Under the pieces are notes generated by a model. That model had not been told where the DNA came from and did no database searches. It saw only the letters and a list, made by a program, of their open reading frames with translations. From assembly GCF_021155765.1 (NCBI RefSeq), contig NC_060106.1, positions 16,146,031 to 16,210,030 on the forward strand: a DNA stretch of 64,000 nt, in the 5' to 3' direction. Shown piece by piece: positions 51,535 through 64,000 of the stretch. Both the position numbers and the translations under genes were made by a program. The stretch's first letter is position 1; every line of letters begins with the position of its first letter. Source of the stretch: Diprion similis (lineage: Eukaryota; Arthropoda; Insecta; Hymenoptera; Diprionidae).

Positions 51535-51559
51535 CCCCCCTCCCCCCCCCCCCCCCCCC
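51535..51559. repeat. Poly-C run
   Basis: An almost pure C tract of about 25 bases, interrupted once by T. Confidence 0.9.
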
Positions 51560-51767
51560 TGCCATGCGATAGAAGTTTGGTTCGGATTTTTCGGCGCGTC
51601 TCTGCACTCCAGACACGATTCGGGACAAACGAGCGCAGAGTCTGAATAACAATACCGAAGGCTTTTGTTGATTGCAAGGATTTTGACTCGGGTGCATATC
51701 AAACAAATAAAATAAAAATAAAAAATTGAATATTTCGCTAAAGTTTGATGTCCATACAGGTGATGTT

Positions 51768-51788
51768 TTTTTTTTTTTTTTTTTTTTC
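51768..51788. repeat. Poly-T run
   Basis: About 20 T in a row. It might mark the poly(A) end of an old retroposed sequence on the minus strand, but no flanking duplication was recognised. Confidence 0.85.
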
Positions 51789-53239
51789 TCTATAATTCAA
51801 TTCCTGTGAACAGCATCGTACTGGAAATGAAATGCAGATAAGATCTGTGGCGAAAAAAATGGAGTAGACAGAATTTTCGTAGGTACGTTATTGCACGTTG
51901 CGTGAGTCGATTAGACAGATATTTCAGTCTTCTTGTTCATCGGCGGCAAGTTCGATGACAGATTAATGAAATCTAAAGGCAACAAGTAAATACTGTAACA
52001 CCGCATTGCACGTACTTAGGTACCTGCGTGCTTTGTTGTGTGGTGTTGTGTTATATATAGCTTCTCACTATTGCGTCATCAAAACAAACGCGCGTGTACG
52101 CGAATGGTTATTACACTACATAACAACGTAATATTATACATAGAAGTATATCTTGCGGGTGAAGCAGCAGTGCTACTAGCAAAGTGGGACGACATACGCG
52201 CGACTTGCGGTGAAGGAATGCGTGCCAAATGGGAATTGACACCGAGACTCGGTGTCTCTTCCTACGTATCTTACACACCCCCTCCTCCCTTGCGTACGTA
52301 TACCTATATTGTTGCGTTGCTAGTCGCGTCAACGATTTTCCTTATTGACTGCATTGTTCGCCGTTGTCATCGTCGACCGTTTCTCACTTCCACGGATGCA
52401 TGGCGTGGCATGTATTCATGCATGCGTATAAAATCTGAAATGTTCTACTTACTCATGGACGGTGCAATATTGCATCTTCTCGCCTCGGTTCATATCAGAA
52501 TAAATGTACAGAATGCTGATGGAATTTCACTCTTTTGTTACGTTTCAAGCGATTTCGTTTTATCATCTGACGTTTAACCCTAGAACGGTAAGAGAGAGGT
52601 GAAATGATACCAGAGAACAATTTACGTTTTCGAATAAAGACACATCAATTTTTGAACACGTTTTTTTAACTTAAGCAAAAAGTTTTCTGGTCCACGTGAT
52701 TTTTCATTAAAAGATGTAGAAAATTAGATCCTGTAGGACTCTTAACGATATGATGTACCCGATAGATGGAATTTACAAAATTGGAGCAAAGTTAGAAAGA
52801 AGACTGTTTTTACAATAATGTTGATTGACGCAGCAACCTTATTCATTTTGTGGACATATGAAAGCGTCTTTTATACGTCTTTTAACTATGACTACTACTA
52901 AATCGGAAAGGGAGGCAAAATGGATGCCTTCACCCTTTGTAATAATATTTTGAAGCGTTTTTCTACATTTGCCACTGTACAACTAAATGATCACACAGAA
53001 TGTCGTTCAACCGTTGAACGTAAAATTATAAGTTCAACGAACCGTTAATAGTTCCGGGTATAATATAAGTATGGAAATCGCTGGAAATGTGATGAACGAA
53101 AAATGTTGATAGCAGCGGTATGTAATTAAATTGAAATGTTTGTCAATTTAGCAATTAAGATTAAATTTTAGTGTTAGAAAATAGCTGGCGTGCCAAAAAA
53201 GCAAATGAAATTTTTCTTCCCTACACTATCCAACGTGAT

Positions 53240-53670
53240 CAGTTTTTACACAAGATTAAAGTTAGTAACGTTAACGCAACAACGAAGCATAGAAACAATA
53301 ACCATTGATTTACAATTAACAATCTTAAAACGATTTTGAAAGTGTTGTTTCCATAATATAATTAGTCTCCGTAATAAGTTTTAAACGCACCGTTACGTTA
53401 ACACCACAAGCTCCAACCTCGTGTTTTTATGAGGCTAAAGTTATTAACGTTAACGTAACGAAACGTCAGTGAAAAAATCATTATTGCGCAATTTCAGAAT
53501 GACTTTCAAGGAGTTGACTTTCCAAAGTATGAGCATATTTTATTTATCACAATTTACTAAATCTTAAACATTCCTAAAGTTGCGAAGTAACGATATTTCC
53601 TAAACGTGCATCGTTACTTACAATTATTAACTTTACCAACTTCATGCTCTTGAGTTTTTGCAATAAGGTA
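53240..53670. repeat. Degenerate repeat block with AACGTTAACG motifs
   Basis: The palindromic word AACGTTAACG occurs at 53267-53276 and 53446-53455. Both lie within a longer shared string AAAGTTA(G/T)TAACGTTAACG(C/T)AAC. Inverted relatives (ACGTTAAC near 53395, and TATTAACTTTACC near 53626) follow. A TGATCA word lies near each edge (about 53236 and 53684). This may be the relic of an inverted-repeat element. Confidence 0.35.
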
Positions 53671-56600
53671 CACCCTTATATCCCTGATCACAATATACGA
53701 ACACTATAAAAAACAATTCCTTGTTTCTTTTGTTCTTCGTTATTTTGTTACACATATTGCTGCACGCCTAAACTCCAAAGTGCGTTCCGTTGCATCGTTA
53801 AGTCAGATTTAAATCGTTGGTTAGATATAGGGACTTGTTGCCGGTCGCGAGGCGCTCTAAGTATGTAAATATTAAAGCGACGGGTCGGCGACCCGCCTTT
53901 TCTACGCTCCTGCCCATTTGCCTGTACTGTGCGTTCTTGTATGCGTCTATATATACACACGCATGCACACATACACACCATATATATGTATATACAAAAT
54001 CCGTCGTACATGTACGTCGATAGTAGCCACGTTGTTGTTTATTAAAGTGACGTGTTAAGGGGCACCCACATCAGGGGCTCAATGGCCCCGCGTAAGTGGA
54101 GCAGTCGATGCATATAGGCGATATAGGCGCGGCCATTCGCGTGTCCGCGACCCGAACCTCCACTTAGATACGCAATTTACTCGACATTTCGCCTAAATCT
54201 TGCATTACCTGTATTATGTATACACAAACGCGCTCTTTTAACCTGAGTGCTTCGCAGTCTGCCAGTCGGACGGTCGATGGGAAAAGCTCGAATATCGAAT
54301 ATACGAAACTCACGGCCCTGCTTGAAATGCTTGTGTAGGTATACACGTGCACATACATATGTGTCAGTGTGCACGCATTGTCATGTAACACACTTACGTC
54401 AACGTGAACTCTGGCTGGGCACGGATATAAGAATACATGAACGTGTATTAGATGTACATATGTTAAATACGTTGCATACTATACAATATATCTACATACG
54501 TGCGCAGTTGTTGGACATGAAAAGATGTTTAAAAAAGCACAATATTCCGCATGATTATCGGATCGCGTGGTTCTAAGTTTTTCAAATATACATGTAACTC
54601 CTCCACTTCGTATATGTATACCGTCTCATTGATATATCTACTTAGTATATCTTTTTGTTTTCTTTTCTTTTTCCTTTCATTATATCGTTCTACGTGAAGT
54701 TTTGCTTTTACTCAATTTGTTTTACACTTTTTATTTTTTTTTTTACTTTTACACTCAAGAAACTAAATGAGAAATTTCTTCAAGCGCAAAGTTAGCAAAG
54801 TTATTAGGCTGCAAAGTTCAGGGCTGATTCTTCTCGCTGCTCACTCGCGCACGAGCTATGCGAGCTAAACGACCGACTAGGTTAATTAACGTTGGTGCAC
54901 CAGGTAATTTTATGCACTAGCTGCATCGCCCGGCTTTATTAATGTTATGTATGTACCAGTGCGTGTAGAGAATGACGAGATATTGCTGGTTTTTCATAAA
55001 TGCAGAACTCTGCAACTGTTATACAAGTTTTATACGCTCTATCATACATATGTTATGATCTGCATGATGTTAAAATTTATATGAAAATACCATGCGAACG
55101 GAGTTTTGAAAATGATTCAAATCATCATTCTCACAATGGTTTCGATATAATGGGTGCCATTGTGTTCGGTCTTCCTTATTACAAAATTATCTAAATGATC
55201 CATGAGGTATGGATAAAATATTTTAGTCTGCTTTTTGGTCTCGCTTTCTTTCCAAGTTTTTTTTTTCTCCTTTTTCTTTCTGTTTTTTAATCGTCACACG
55301 TGGGACGCTTACTGATGTGATCCGAAATAGAATCGCAGTAAAGTCGTATCGCTATTTCACGACAAACTGCGCCATGCATGAGGTACAAAATAAACAATAT
55401 TCCCGAGGTAATAATTTACGTTTATACAACGCGCTAGGATATTCGTCAAGAACGGAGAAGGAGCGAAACCTACCTGTTGGATCTGTAGATTACAGTCAAC
55501 GTGCCAATTTTCCTGCATTTCGAAATCGCGGTCGACAGGATGTTAACCCTACGTTTCCCGATGGCTGCAGTAGCTATATCCAACCCAGAAATCATAATCT
55601 TAGCGAAAAAAGAGCAAAGAAAAACAAGAGAAAATTATCGCCTCGATGCGGATGCCGGTGGTTTCATCGGCGTTGAAAAATACGCGCTTTTCCGCTCGCC
55701 ACGCGGGATCGGGGAGCCGAGTTCCACTTCGACTTCCTTGGACTCGGTTTGGGGTCGAGGAAAAGGAGGGAGGCTCCGCGACATGGTTGGTCCAGAGGGA
55801 TGAGGGGGAAAGGCGATAGGGGAAGAGGGCTGGCCGGGGAAATGGAGCTCGCAGGAGAGAACACCGGTAACACCGGCACACCTATTCGCGAATAAATCGG
55901 GGTCGGTGGGGAGAAGAGAGGAGAGGAAAGGAGAGAAGGCATGCAGGCAGATCTCTCGACTCGCGAAAATACAGAACCGGTCCTCCGGTCGTACGTGGCA
56001 CGCATCTGTGTATACATATAGTGTGCATAACCACCTCGGGGATGGATAGTAGTAAGTGCGTGTATCCACCGGCCTTTTACTCCTTCGTAAGCTCGCAATC
56101 GTGCGTGAGTGCATGCGTGCATCTATGTATGCATAAACGTAAGCGTACACGCGGTTGGACGGACCGAACTGCGAACCGAACGCCAGATATAAAGCTCTGC
56201 TGGGTGGAATATATATACCTTTGGAGCTCTCTCCCTATATGGATATGCAGAGACGCACACACGCGCGAAGTCTTACGTTCAACGACTGTCAATCGGTCTC
56301 TATATGCGCCTTACACGGTTTAATCGCGATTATTTCACGAATCGTCGTTTGCATTTATTAGGTACTACGGATGATCGTCAAACACCGTCGCGTCTCGTGT
56401 TGGTTAATTATTTCTAAATGAATAATTGATCGGGCAGCGTATTAGCTCACTGAATGATAACGAATTGGAAAAATTTACCGTCAAAGTTTGTTTCTTAATC
56501 TTTTTCTTGGTCGATTGAGATGAGTTTCAATTATAAGTGCAGTTTCGTCAAGTTTTTTTTTTTCCTTCTTCATCGATAATACATCGAATACTCATATATC

Positions 56601-59063
56601 GCAATTTTTATGTAAAGAGATAGAAAAAAAAATATATTAATTGTATTTTGTGCGGTCTATAATACGCTGTTCTAATCCAGCAATTTGAAAGTCAATCTCG
56701 AGAGGTGATATAGTCCTTAAAAAACAATAAACCCTTTCAAATATAAGATAAGATATGACAAATTCTACCCATTCGCCACCCGGAGACATTTATTTTTTTG
56801 TTATTCTCTCGCGGCTCCAGCATCTAATAATTTATAGACAGGTAGAGAAATTATTCGAAATGGTATGCATGAAACAAACAAAATGAGTTAAAAATTTAAT
56901 ACAAGCTGCAAAGGGTAGAATTACATATATTACGATTTATTAAATCATAATCCGAATGGCTGCGATATATGATAAATTACGTGCACGCTTATACTGCTTT
57001 CAATGCTACGCGTACGATTCGCAATCAGTACTTAATTGCCAATTGAATGAGAATATTTTTCGCGCTGCAGGGAGCAGGTGGGAGGTGGAATAATCGGGGT
57101 GGGGCCTGAAGGAGAGGGGAGGGGAGCCTCGACCTGGAATCCGTAGAGTCGGAGCAAAGCGAAAAAGATGAAAATCTGCGCACTGCGCGAACTCTGATAT
57201 ACGAGACTATGCTAATAGAAACGTAGTATTTTAACAACACTGAGAGCGCCGGCTACCTAATTGGTTCGACGCCAAAAAGTGTTAGGCATACATTATTTGC
57301 CTTCCTTCGCTTTATTTTTAGGTTTTAAAGGTTCGATAACTCTCGTTACTCCCACTACAAATCGGAACCGATTGCAGTTATACTCGTAGCTTAGCTATGA
57401 TTTGCTTTTTAGTCTTTTTTTTTTTGTTACAAAATTACTCTCGGCTCACATTGTGTCATGTATATATATTTCATGCTTTTACCATATGCAGATTGTACCT
57501 GTAGCGTAATTCTTATTCGCAATCATAGCAGCGCGTGTATTTTTTAGCTTGCAATATATGACTTAGGAACAGATTTTATCCCGTAGTTTAGTGGAATGCC
57601 AGAATTTTTCAAGATATTTTATATACTTGGTTCTTGGTCACCGTTTTGCTCGACAACGCAGCTCCGGGAGTTGAGAATTTTCTTATTTTTATTTTCACAG
57701 TTTATCTCTGCTAATAAAAACTCTATATATATGCGTGACGGTAGAATATGGGACATGATAAATTATACTGCAGATTATTTTTAGAGTCCTTACTTTACAA
57801 TTATGAATTTTTTCTTTTTTTCTTCTTCTACTCGATAATATTACTTCTTCTATCGAGACCTAGTTTAAGATTAAATTTTTCTTAAACGAAAACATTTCGA
57901 GATTTCAACTCACAGACCAAGGTTTGTAACTTGGTACCTCGACTTGTATATATAACATACCTTATAATTTTGTATTAACACCTGAATATTCTTTTGCAAT
58001 AACTATCATCGACCAGCGCGAAAATTTGTGACTTTGGATCGAGTTTTTAAACAGATTAACAACCGTGACCAGGAACCTGTAGCAAATCAAACCGACGAAC
58101 ATGTCTGCTAACGATACACACACGTCTATACTTTGGTGTAAACACGTATGTCTATCTACTATAAATACGTGTGCATGTGAATCGCAATAAAAAAGCGTCA
58201 AACCCGATTAAAATTCGAAAGCACTCCCTCACGGGTCCCGCCTAGATTTCGTAGTATAATACGATAGTAGAAATACATAGATATATCCAAGCATGTGTAT
58301 ATATACGTATAAGCAACACAGACCGGTTTATTTATATATATTACACAAAGCGCAGAAAATGAAATATCTCAACGTGCAGTTCGCGAATTCGTCGCGATCA
58401 GCGTGTACAGAAAAACATAACCCTAATATAATATAACTATATATAATAAAATGGCATGTGCCGGTATAACGAAACCTTAACACGCCGCGAAATATCCGTA
58501 TAACGCATGATTCGCAAATACTTGCGATATAATAAACTGTATATATAATTTACCGAACCGAGATATATTATTACATTTTAATTTGTCATGTGTAACGCAA
58601 TTTTTTTCTCTCTCCCTCCCTCCCTCTCTCTCTCTTTTTCTCTCTCGCCCTCGTTTCTTTTTTACCCACCGCACGCATCGGTGCCGAGGTCGACGGAAGT
58701 TTTTGCGATTCTCACGCTGCGAAAATTCGACGGTATACATATACATACGTATCACGTATAGCAGGTAGCAGTCGAAAGTTTCGCGATAATGCACAATAAG
58801 AGCGTGACAACGGGGACCAAGTTCTCCCTTAGATGCAGCGCATAGGGAAGAGGAAGCGCATGCACGCATGCAGTCCGACCTCCGTCGGTCGGTCGGTTGG
58901 GCTTCTGCATCCCCTTCCGCAAACGCTACGCACACGGGTGAGGAAGGCCCACGTCGTCCTCGTCCCGCCATCTCGCCATCAGCTATTTCCGAGCTGTCAG
59001 TCAAAACCGAAGGTTATACCTCCCATTGAGCTGCTCAGACCGCGTAGTCTTCCTCGCCTTCCC

Positions 59064-59137
59064 TTCTCCTCCTCATCCTCCTCATCCTCCTCATCCTCCT
59101 CATCCTCCTCATCCTCCTCATCCTCCTCATCCTCCTC
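59064..59137. repeat. (TCCTCCTCA)n minisatellite
   Basis: About eight copies of a 9-base unit. It gives a poly-Ser frame on the plus strand, which I treat as an artefact. Confidence 0.92.
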
Positions 59138-59242
59138 TATCCAACCCATCCCGTTTATACGCTAGCTAGACAGCTGCGTCGCGCGATTGATTCATCGGCG
59201 TTTCTCCCTGAGGAAAGGCAGTGAAAAGATACAGATGGCGAT

Positions 59243-59261
59243 GGGGGGGGGGGGGGGGGGG
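59243..59261. repeat. Poly-G run
   Basis: About 19 G in a row. Confidence 0.9.
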
Positions 59262-60062
59262 AGATTAGAGAAGAAACAAATTATATTTATCGCTCGAGTT
59301 TGTGTTTAATTTTTTTGGAAAGATTATTGCACGCTGTTTATACATATAGTTTTGAAACACGTCATGTGTTGTACAATTTTCGAGGGTTTATTGTTACACG
59401 CAAACACTCTTCATTGTTCTCTTGGCAATTTCATATTTACGTGTATACCTACGATATATATGATCGCCGCTGATATGAGGGAATTCGTAAGATTTATCCG
59501 ATAATTATTCAATAATATCGATTGATTCATGTCGTCTAGCTTTCATTATACATACCTGTTTATATATATAGGTGTACTGAAATATAACGATATCGGTTAG
59601 AATTATTAACATTATGCTGCATGCAAAAGGGGAACAATGTTTGAGTGCATTAAACAGAAAATGCTTTATTGATTGCAATGACCCGGGTACCAATGAATCG
59701 ATTATTCACACCTAATTTTATGCGCTTTTTATATCGAGACGTGGGAGAAGGGATATTTCCCATGGCTAGAATAAAATTTACTCTACACTCTACTTTGTCA
59801 TGTACATATCTACTATTAAAGTTTTCGGTAACGGTGATGAATAATTAAAGAAATCTTCTACGCTGCATTTTTTTCGATGTGAAAATATAACGCTTATTCA
59901 CCTTCGGTCTAGATGTCAAATAACCAGAGTCCGCAGTTCAGGGAGTTAATTTGTCACAAAATTCACGGCGTTGGAGTCGACATTTAGAAATAATTACGTA
60001 CATCTACAATAACTGCGCAGTTCGAATTACATGGTTGAAAATTTCTCAATATTCGTCTTTAT

Positions 60063-60086
60063 AATCATCATCATCATCATCATCAT
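60063..60086. repeat. (TCA)n microsatellite
   Basis: About eight copies of TCA/ATC. The minus strand reads as poly-Asp. Confidence 0.9.
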
Positions 60087-60281
60087 TACCACCATCCTCT
60101 TCTATGTCGTAAACCGAGCCGCAGAATACTTCCGCCGTAGTTATGATCTCTAATTTTAGATTGGACCACGGAGAGGGTTGGGGGGGGGGGGATGAGATGG
60201 GATACTCCGCGCACTTGGTAATGTCATGGCTGACATTCTCAAGGACTTTTTGGCGCGGCGGCAAGGATACTGTATGGAGAT

Positions 60282-60336
60282 GAGAGAGCGAGAGCGAGAG
60301 AGAAAGAGAGAAAGAGAGAAAGAGAGAAAGAGAGCG
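60282..60336. repeat. (GAGAAAGA)n purine repeat
   Basis: Pure purine tract of GAGA and GAAAGA units, with potential to form triplex DNA or to bind GAGA-factor-like proteins. Confidence 0.9.
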
Positions 60337-60545
60337 CGAGATGGAGATGGAAACAGAGGATGCAGGACAGAAGCGCGGTCCATGTTTTCGAAACGTTTCT
60401 CTCTCATCGAGGATAAGAGTCAGACTATATCTATTTACTGCACCGCTGCAGCCTTTAGCAGTCTTCTTTTCCTCGCCGTGAAGCCGAGGGAAGACGAGGA
60501 ACGCTCGTTAAGAAACGAACGAGCCTCGTCTTCGGACCTCCGACT

Positions 60546-60586
60546 CCACCTCCACCTCCACCTCCACCTCCCCCTCCCCCTCCACC
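60546..60586. repeat. (CTCCAC)n minisatellite
   Basis: About six units of CTCCAC/CTCCCC. The opposite strand is G-rich and could form quadruplexes. Confidence 0.9.
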
Positions 60587-60854
60587 ACCCCGTGTGTATA
60601 AGCGGTTCTCGCAAATAACGTCACTGACCTGCCTTACCTGCGACTTGATGATGGTTCGTCTTTCCGTACGCCGCCCTCCGTATCCCGATCCTGCTTCTCT
60701 CCCTTTTCTCAACGACTGCTAAGAGTGAGTGCTAAGGACACGGACGTGACAACACTAGGAGATTCTTTTTCAAAAGTATTTTTCGATTATGGAAAATTTT
60801 TGTGTACCTACATAACACCCTAATATATGGATAAATATTCTGCGGTGGATGACC

Positions 60855-60974
60855 ATGTCGGTGGAAATACCGCGAGACGCCTCAGTCATACAGTTGTTCA
60901 AGCTGTTCAAGCAGTTTGACGAGTCTGACAAAGATGAAACTTTCAGCCATTCGATGATACGATTTTTGATTTCT
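60855..60974 (+). CDS. Candidate short coding exon, product unknown
   Basis: An ATG in good context (GACCATGTCGG) opens 40 codons (starting MSVEIPRDASVIQLFKLFKQ) up to a good donor, TCT|GTACGT, at 60974/60975 in phase 0. Composition is coding-like: Lys, Phe, Asp and Glu are mixed, with no repeats. Unspliced, the frame would stop after 44 codons. It could be an alternative first exon of the gene suspected at 50052, or of another gene to the right. I do not recognise it; a chance frame is possible. Confidence 0.3.
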
Positions 60975-62639
60975 GTACGTATGGTTTAACAGTTATACTG
61001 TAATCTCGCCTATTTTTACTCTACTTTGATGATTGATTTGCGTGACTTTTAATCACGTCAATTTTTAATTCCAATTACACGCGGGATAATTGACTTTGTG
61101 TTTTATTATACTTACGCAGTGTATGTGTGGGTGAACTGTGTACAGTATAATTATTGGATTCTCGTAATTGTGCACCCCTGATTTTAGTTTTAATCGTAGA
61201 ACGTTTCATTGGCTTTCCCGAAGCACAAGCAGCTTATAAAACCCGTACAATTAATTCATTATTCATTTTAATCCGACATACGTGAAAGTACACAGACACG
61301 TGTGTCAAGTATATAAAGCTACGGATACAAACGTTCGTTTGCTGTTGTTAGAAAATTTTAACGATTTAGTCAAGTCAGCGTTCGTCGATACGGCTGGGCA
61401 AAGGTCTCGATGACGTTGTTTTAATTCTCTACTTATATTATTCAATAATTGTGGAGGTACACAAGTACAAAGCGATAACGAGAATGTCAAATTTACGTTT
61501 ATTACTCTTCTTGCATTACTTGTTTCTTAAATTTATTATATTTTAAGTAAAGATAAGCGTTGCGCGAGTAGTTGACAGAACACTGTGTATAACGGAGATT
61601 TACAATAATTATTAAAACAAATTCATGCGTGGAGAGTGAAGGTTTTCACGTAATCTTCAATCAATGCATTTTCTTTCTTTCTCTTTTCATTTCTCGCCGC
61701 AAATATCGTGATTTATTCTAGTACATAAGAAGAAGAAAAATCTACAAAGGTTTTTCTTCGCAGTGTACTCGTAAGCCTTTTTAATTTTGTTGTCTTTGAA
61801 AAAAAAAAAAAGCAAAACGAAAAAGTAAAACATACGTACAACGACCATGTAGAGATAACTAAACTGCATGATTTTGCAAGTATTTCGAGTAATTACACGG
61901 GCACCGCATACCTACCTACATATATTATAGCGTATTCGCGTGTAGCTTTTTAATCTTTATTTTATGGAAATGGCAACGGTTTACAGAAAGAGAAGAGAAA
62001 AAGAAGAAACGCAAATATATCTTCATTGTACTCCGACGACGACGACGGGATGAACCGTTGCTCTGCACTCTCTTTACTTCGCCGCTGCTGCAAGCAACGG
62101 TAAGGTTGGTGTCAGATTTGGGTCAGGGGGGTCGCAAGGGTCGGGCAAATGAATCCTGATTGATGTACGACACAACTGCCGCAAGTAATCTGAGCCTGAA
62201 TGATCATCGTCCGAGCGCCAGTTAATAGCTGATCCCCCGCTGGAGATACATGGTTGTTTTTTTTTTTTTTTTTTTTTTTTTTATTGTGTTTTTTTTAGAT
62301 TTATTTTTCATTTTACTTCCATTTTTATTCCTCTTTTTGCCGAGAAGCCGTGCGACTGCTATGTTCGGAGCATCTCAACCGCGTGAGAAAGTCTCTTTTT
62401 CGTCTTTACGATTCGTTAAATTATTATTGTTGTACGATTGGAGCCCTTGACGAAATAATTTCACCGCGGTTTCTTCTCCTTATGTGCTACTTCTAAGAGT
62501 ACGAAAATAGAAACGTGGAATCTGTAAGATTCAAGGCTTTTTAAGGTGTAGGATGCGCAAGGTTTGACTCGATCCTCGTCTCCGATTCGCGAGAGAGTTT
62601 TAGGGTTGTAAAAAATGTGAAAGAGAAGAGTGGCTGCAC
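60975..62639. other. Noncoding DNA before the right-hand repeat
   Basis: AT-rich DNA with a poly-T run at about 62257-62282. No exon is recognised. Confidence 0.45.
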
Positions 62640-63215
62640 GACATTCCGAATTTGAAAAGTTTCGACAGCGCCAAATTCCGAATTTTTTAATGGTTAAACT
62701 CGTTAAAGTAAAGAAATCAAATTTTGACGAAACGTTGAAGTTTCGGATGATTGAAAACCCGACGCTCAAAGTTCCGAAAGGACAAAATGTCGAAACTCAC
62801 TTGTAACTGCGTAACTCCGATAAGTCAAAGTTCCGAAAAGTCGACAATTTTACAATTTGAAACATCGAAATTCCGAGTGATAGAATATTTCCAGTTCTGT
62901 GAATTTCCGGCTTGGTCAAAGTTCACCACTTTGATCTTTCTTTATATTGGATTTTCGACATTTTTACGTTCGGAATTCTCACCCCTTGGGAGTCAAAACT
63001 TGGAAGGGTCAATATTTCGAATAGCCGATGTATCAAAATTTCAAAGATGCGAAATATCGATTTTTCAAAGTGTCGCTGATTGGAATGACTACTAACCAAT
63101 GGCTCAAGATTTCGAACAATTCATCTTTCGTTATCTTATCTACGCAAGTGTGTAATTCCGATACATCGCCCACTCGAAGTATTGAACCTTCCGAATTTTT
63201 CACCCCCAAGCCTCT
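62640..63215. repeat. Dispersed long-TIR repeat, copy 2
   Basis: Diverged copy of the family at 1-475, in the same orientation. It begins with ATTCCGAATTTGAAAAGT (62643-62660). The first 100 bases are the reverse complement of the end of copy 1, including AAAGAAATCAAA opposite TTTGATTTCTTT. The middle (GTTCCGAAAGGACAAAATG... and GAAACATCGAAATTCCGA...) is collinear with copy 1. The right end is degraded. No coding capacity was found. Confidence 0.65.
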
Positions 63216-64000
63216 TTAGATACACCCTCGAGTTCAACGGTAGAAAAGTGTTGAACCGCGTCTGAAATTTGCCGTCTAAAATCGCGTCGTCGTCGTCGTC
63301 GTTACGGAATCGCATGGCGATTATCGTCACGCCGTTTAAAATTCACCGCAAGTAGAGTAACAATAAGTCGAAAGGTGTGCAACTAGGGTACTGTACGCTG
63401 TATACGCGAGATGAACCGCATGCACGTGCGAGTGAGACACGGCCCGTTATATCTATTTGCAAAGAAATGCAAATCTCGAATATCCGCAGGTGAAAACCGA
63501 GGCGCTGCGTTCTTAGCGATCTTCTCCGGCCGCGTTTGCAAGAACGGCGAATCGGGCTCGAGACGTGCCTCACGGCTGCACGCGTGACGTACTTACTTGC
63601 CTCGACTCTCGATTCTCTCGTTGCACAGCCGCAGCAGCGGATCCTCGGAAGGGCTGTTAATTGATAAAAACGGTGATTGTTGATTGAAATTGCGGGGAAT
63701 CACGCCCGGCTAAGAGGCCCACTTATATTTGCGCCGATTCGGTTAACCGCAGCTATACGTCGACGTTGCATCGGAGGGATGCGCCGTGCGTGTAATCCAG
63801 CTCTTGCCGCACGCCTCCGGCAACGTAAATAAATTTATACACGCGGTATAAAGTACAATGGTGCCGGGTTGCAAGCAACGCTGCATGTTCGTTCGTTCCT
63901 TCCTTCGTTCGTTCGTTCGTTCCTGCAACGTTATCGCTCTTGTTGCCGTCCCAGTTTCTCCGCTTTCATGCACGCGTGCGAGAAGCCACGGCCCCTCACC
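63216..64000. other. CpG-rich noncoding end of the window
   Basis: GC-rich DNA with a (CGT)n run near 63283-63302 and (GTTC)n at about 63887-63922. No exon is recognised. Confidence 0.45.

Larger units (their letters stand above)
50168..60854. other. Possible large intron, repeat-rich
   Basis: More than 10 kb with no accepted exon. It carries many simple repeats, a degenerate repeat pair near 53.2-53.7 kb, and CpG-rich islands near 55.5-56.2 kb and 58.6-59.2 kb. Open frames here are low-complexity or antisense shadows. Whether it is an intron of the gene starting near 50052 or intergenic DNA cannot be told from sequence alone. Confidence 0.35.

Noticed and set aside
55501..55803. 100-codon plus-strand frame near 55.5 kb
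   Set aside because: Overlapped by several other open frames on both strands in GC-rich DNA; no domain.
58833..59165. 110-codon frame with a long poly-Ser tail
   Set aside because: The Ser run is the translation of the (TCCTCCTCA)n repeat; the rest has no protein character.

Overview
The window is nuclear DNA from an arthropod, almost certainly an insect. Genes are split by mostly short GT-AG introns, the proteins are of clear insect/metazoan type, CpG is not visibly depleted, and there are many microsatellites. A hymenopteran (perhaps a sawfly) is my guess from base composition and gene style; the sequence does not prove it. There are no bacterial, CRISPR or operon features.

Left third (1-35,424): four recognisable protein genes. 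(1) The 3' half of an SLC16/monocarboxylate-transporter-like gene (+), with exons at 3302-3584, 4740-4914, 9790-9996 and 11320-11711; its 5' exons lie outside the window. (2) A complete GALNT1-type polypeptide N-acetylgalactosaminyltransferase (+, 18752-25659, 599 aa). It carries two interchangeable 181-nt versions of one catalytic-domain exon, 22173-22353 and 23417-23597. (3) Ribosomal protein L37A/eL43 (-, 28622-29798, 92 aa), with an initiator exon whose only coding content is the ATG and a 5'-TOP-like start. (4) A complete DHX36-type DEAH/RHA G-quadruplex helicase (+, 30240-35424, 985 aa, 14 coding exons). Two of its introns appear to use GC-AG rather than GT-AG splice sites. RpL37A and DHX36 are head to head about 400 bp apart; GALNT1 and RpL37A are tail to tail.

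Right part (35,425-64,000): I recognise no protein family here. From about 46 kb the DNA is rich in CpG and simple repeats. A block at 47.4-50.2 kb looks like the promoter, long 5' leader and first coding exon (50052-50167) of a large gene that would continue to the right. A second possible short coding exon lies at 60855-60974. Neither product is recognised.

Mobile DNA: a 563-bp foldback/MITE-like element with perfect 32-bp terminal inverted repeats sits in the GALNT1 intron just downstream of alternative exon B (23840-24402). Two diverged copies of another family, with an approximately 100-bp inverted terminal sequence, lie at the two ends of the window (1 to about 475, and about 62640-63215). 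The most interesting signal is the mutually exclusive catalytic exon pair of the GalNAc-transferase, followed by the paired GC-AG introns of DHX36 and the inverted-repeat elements.
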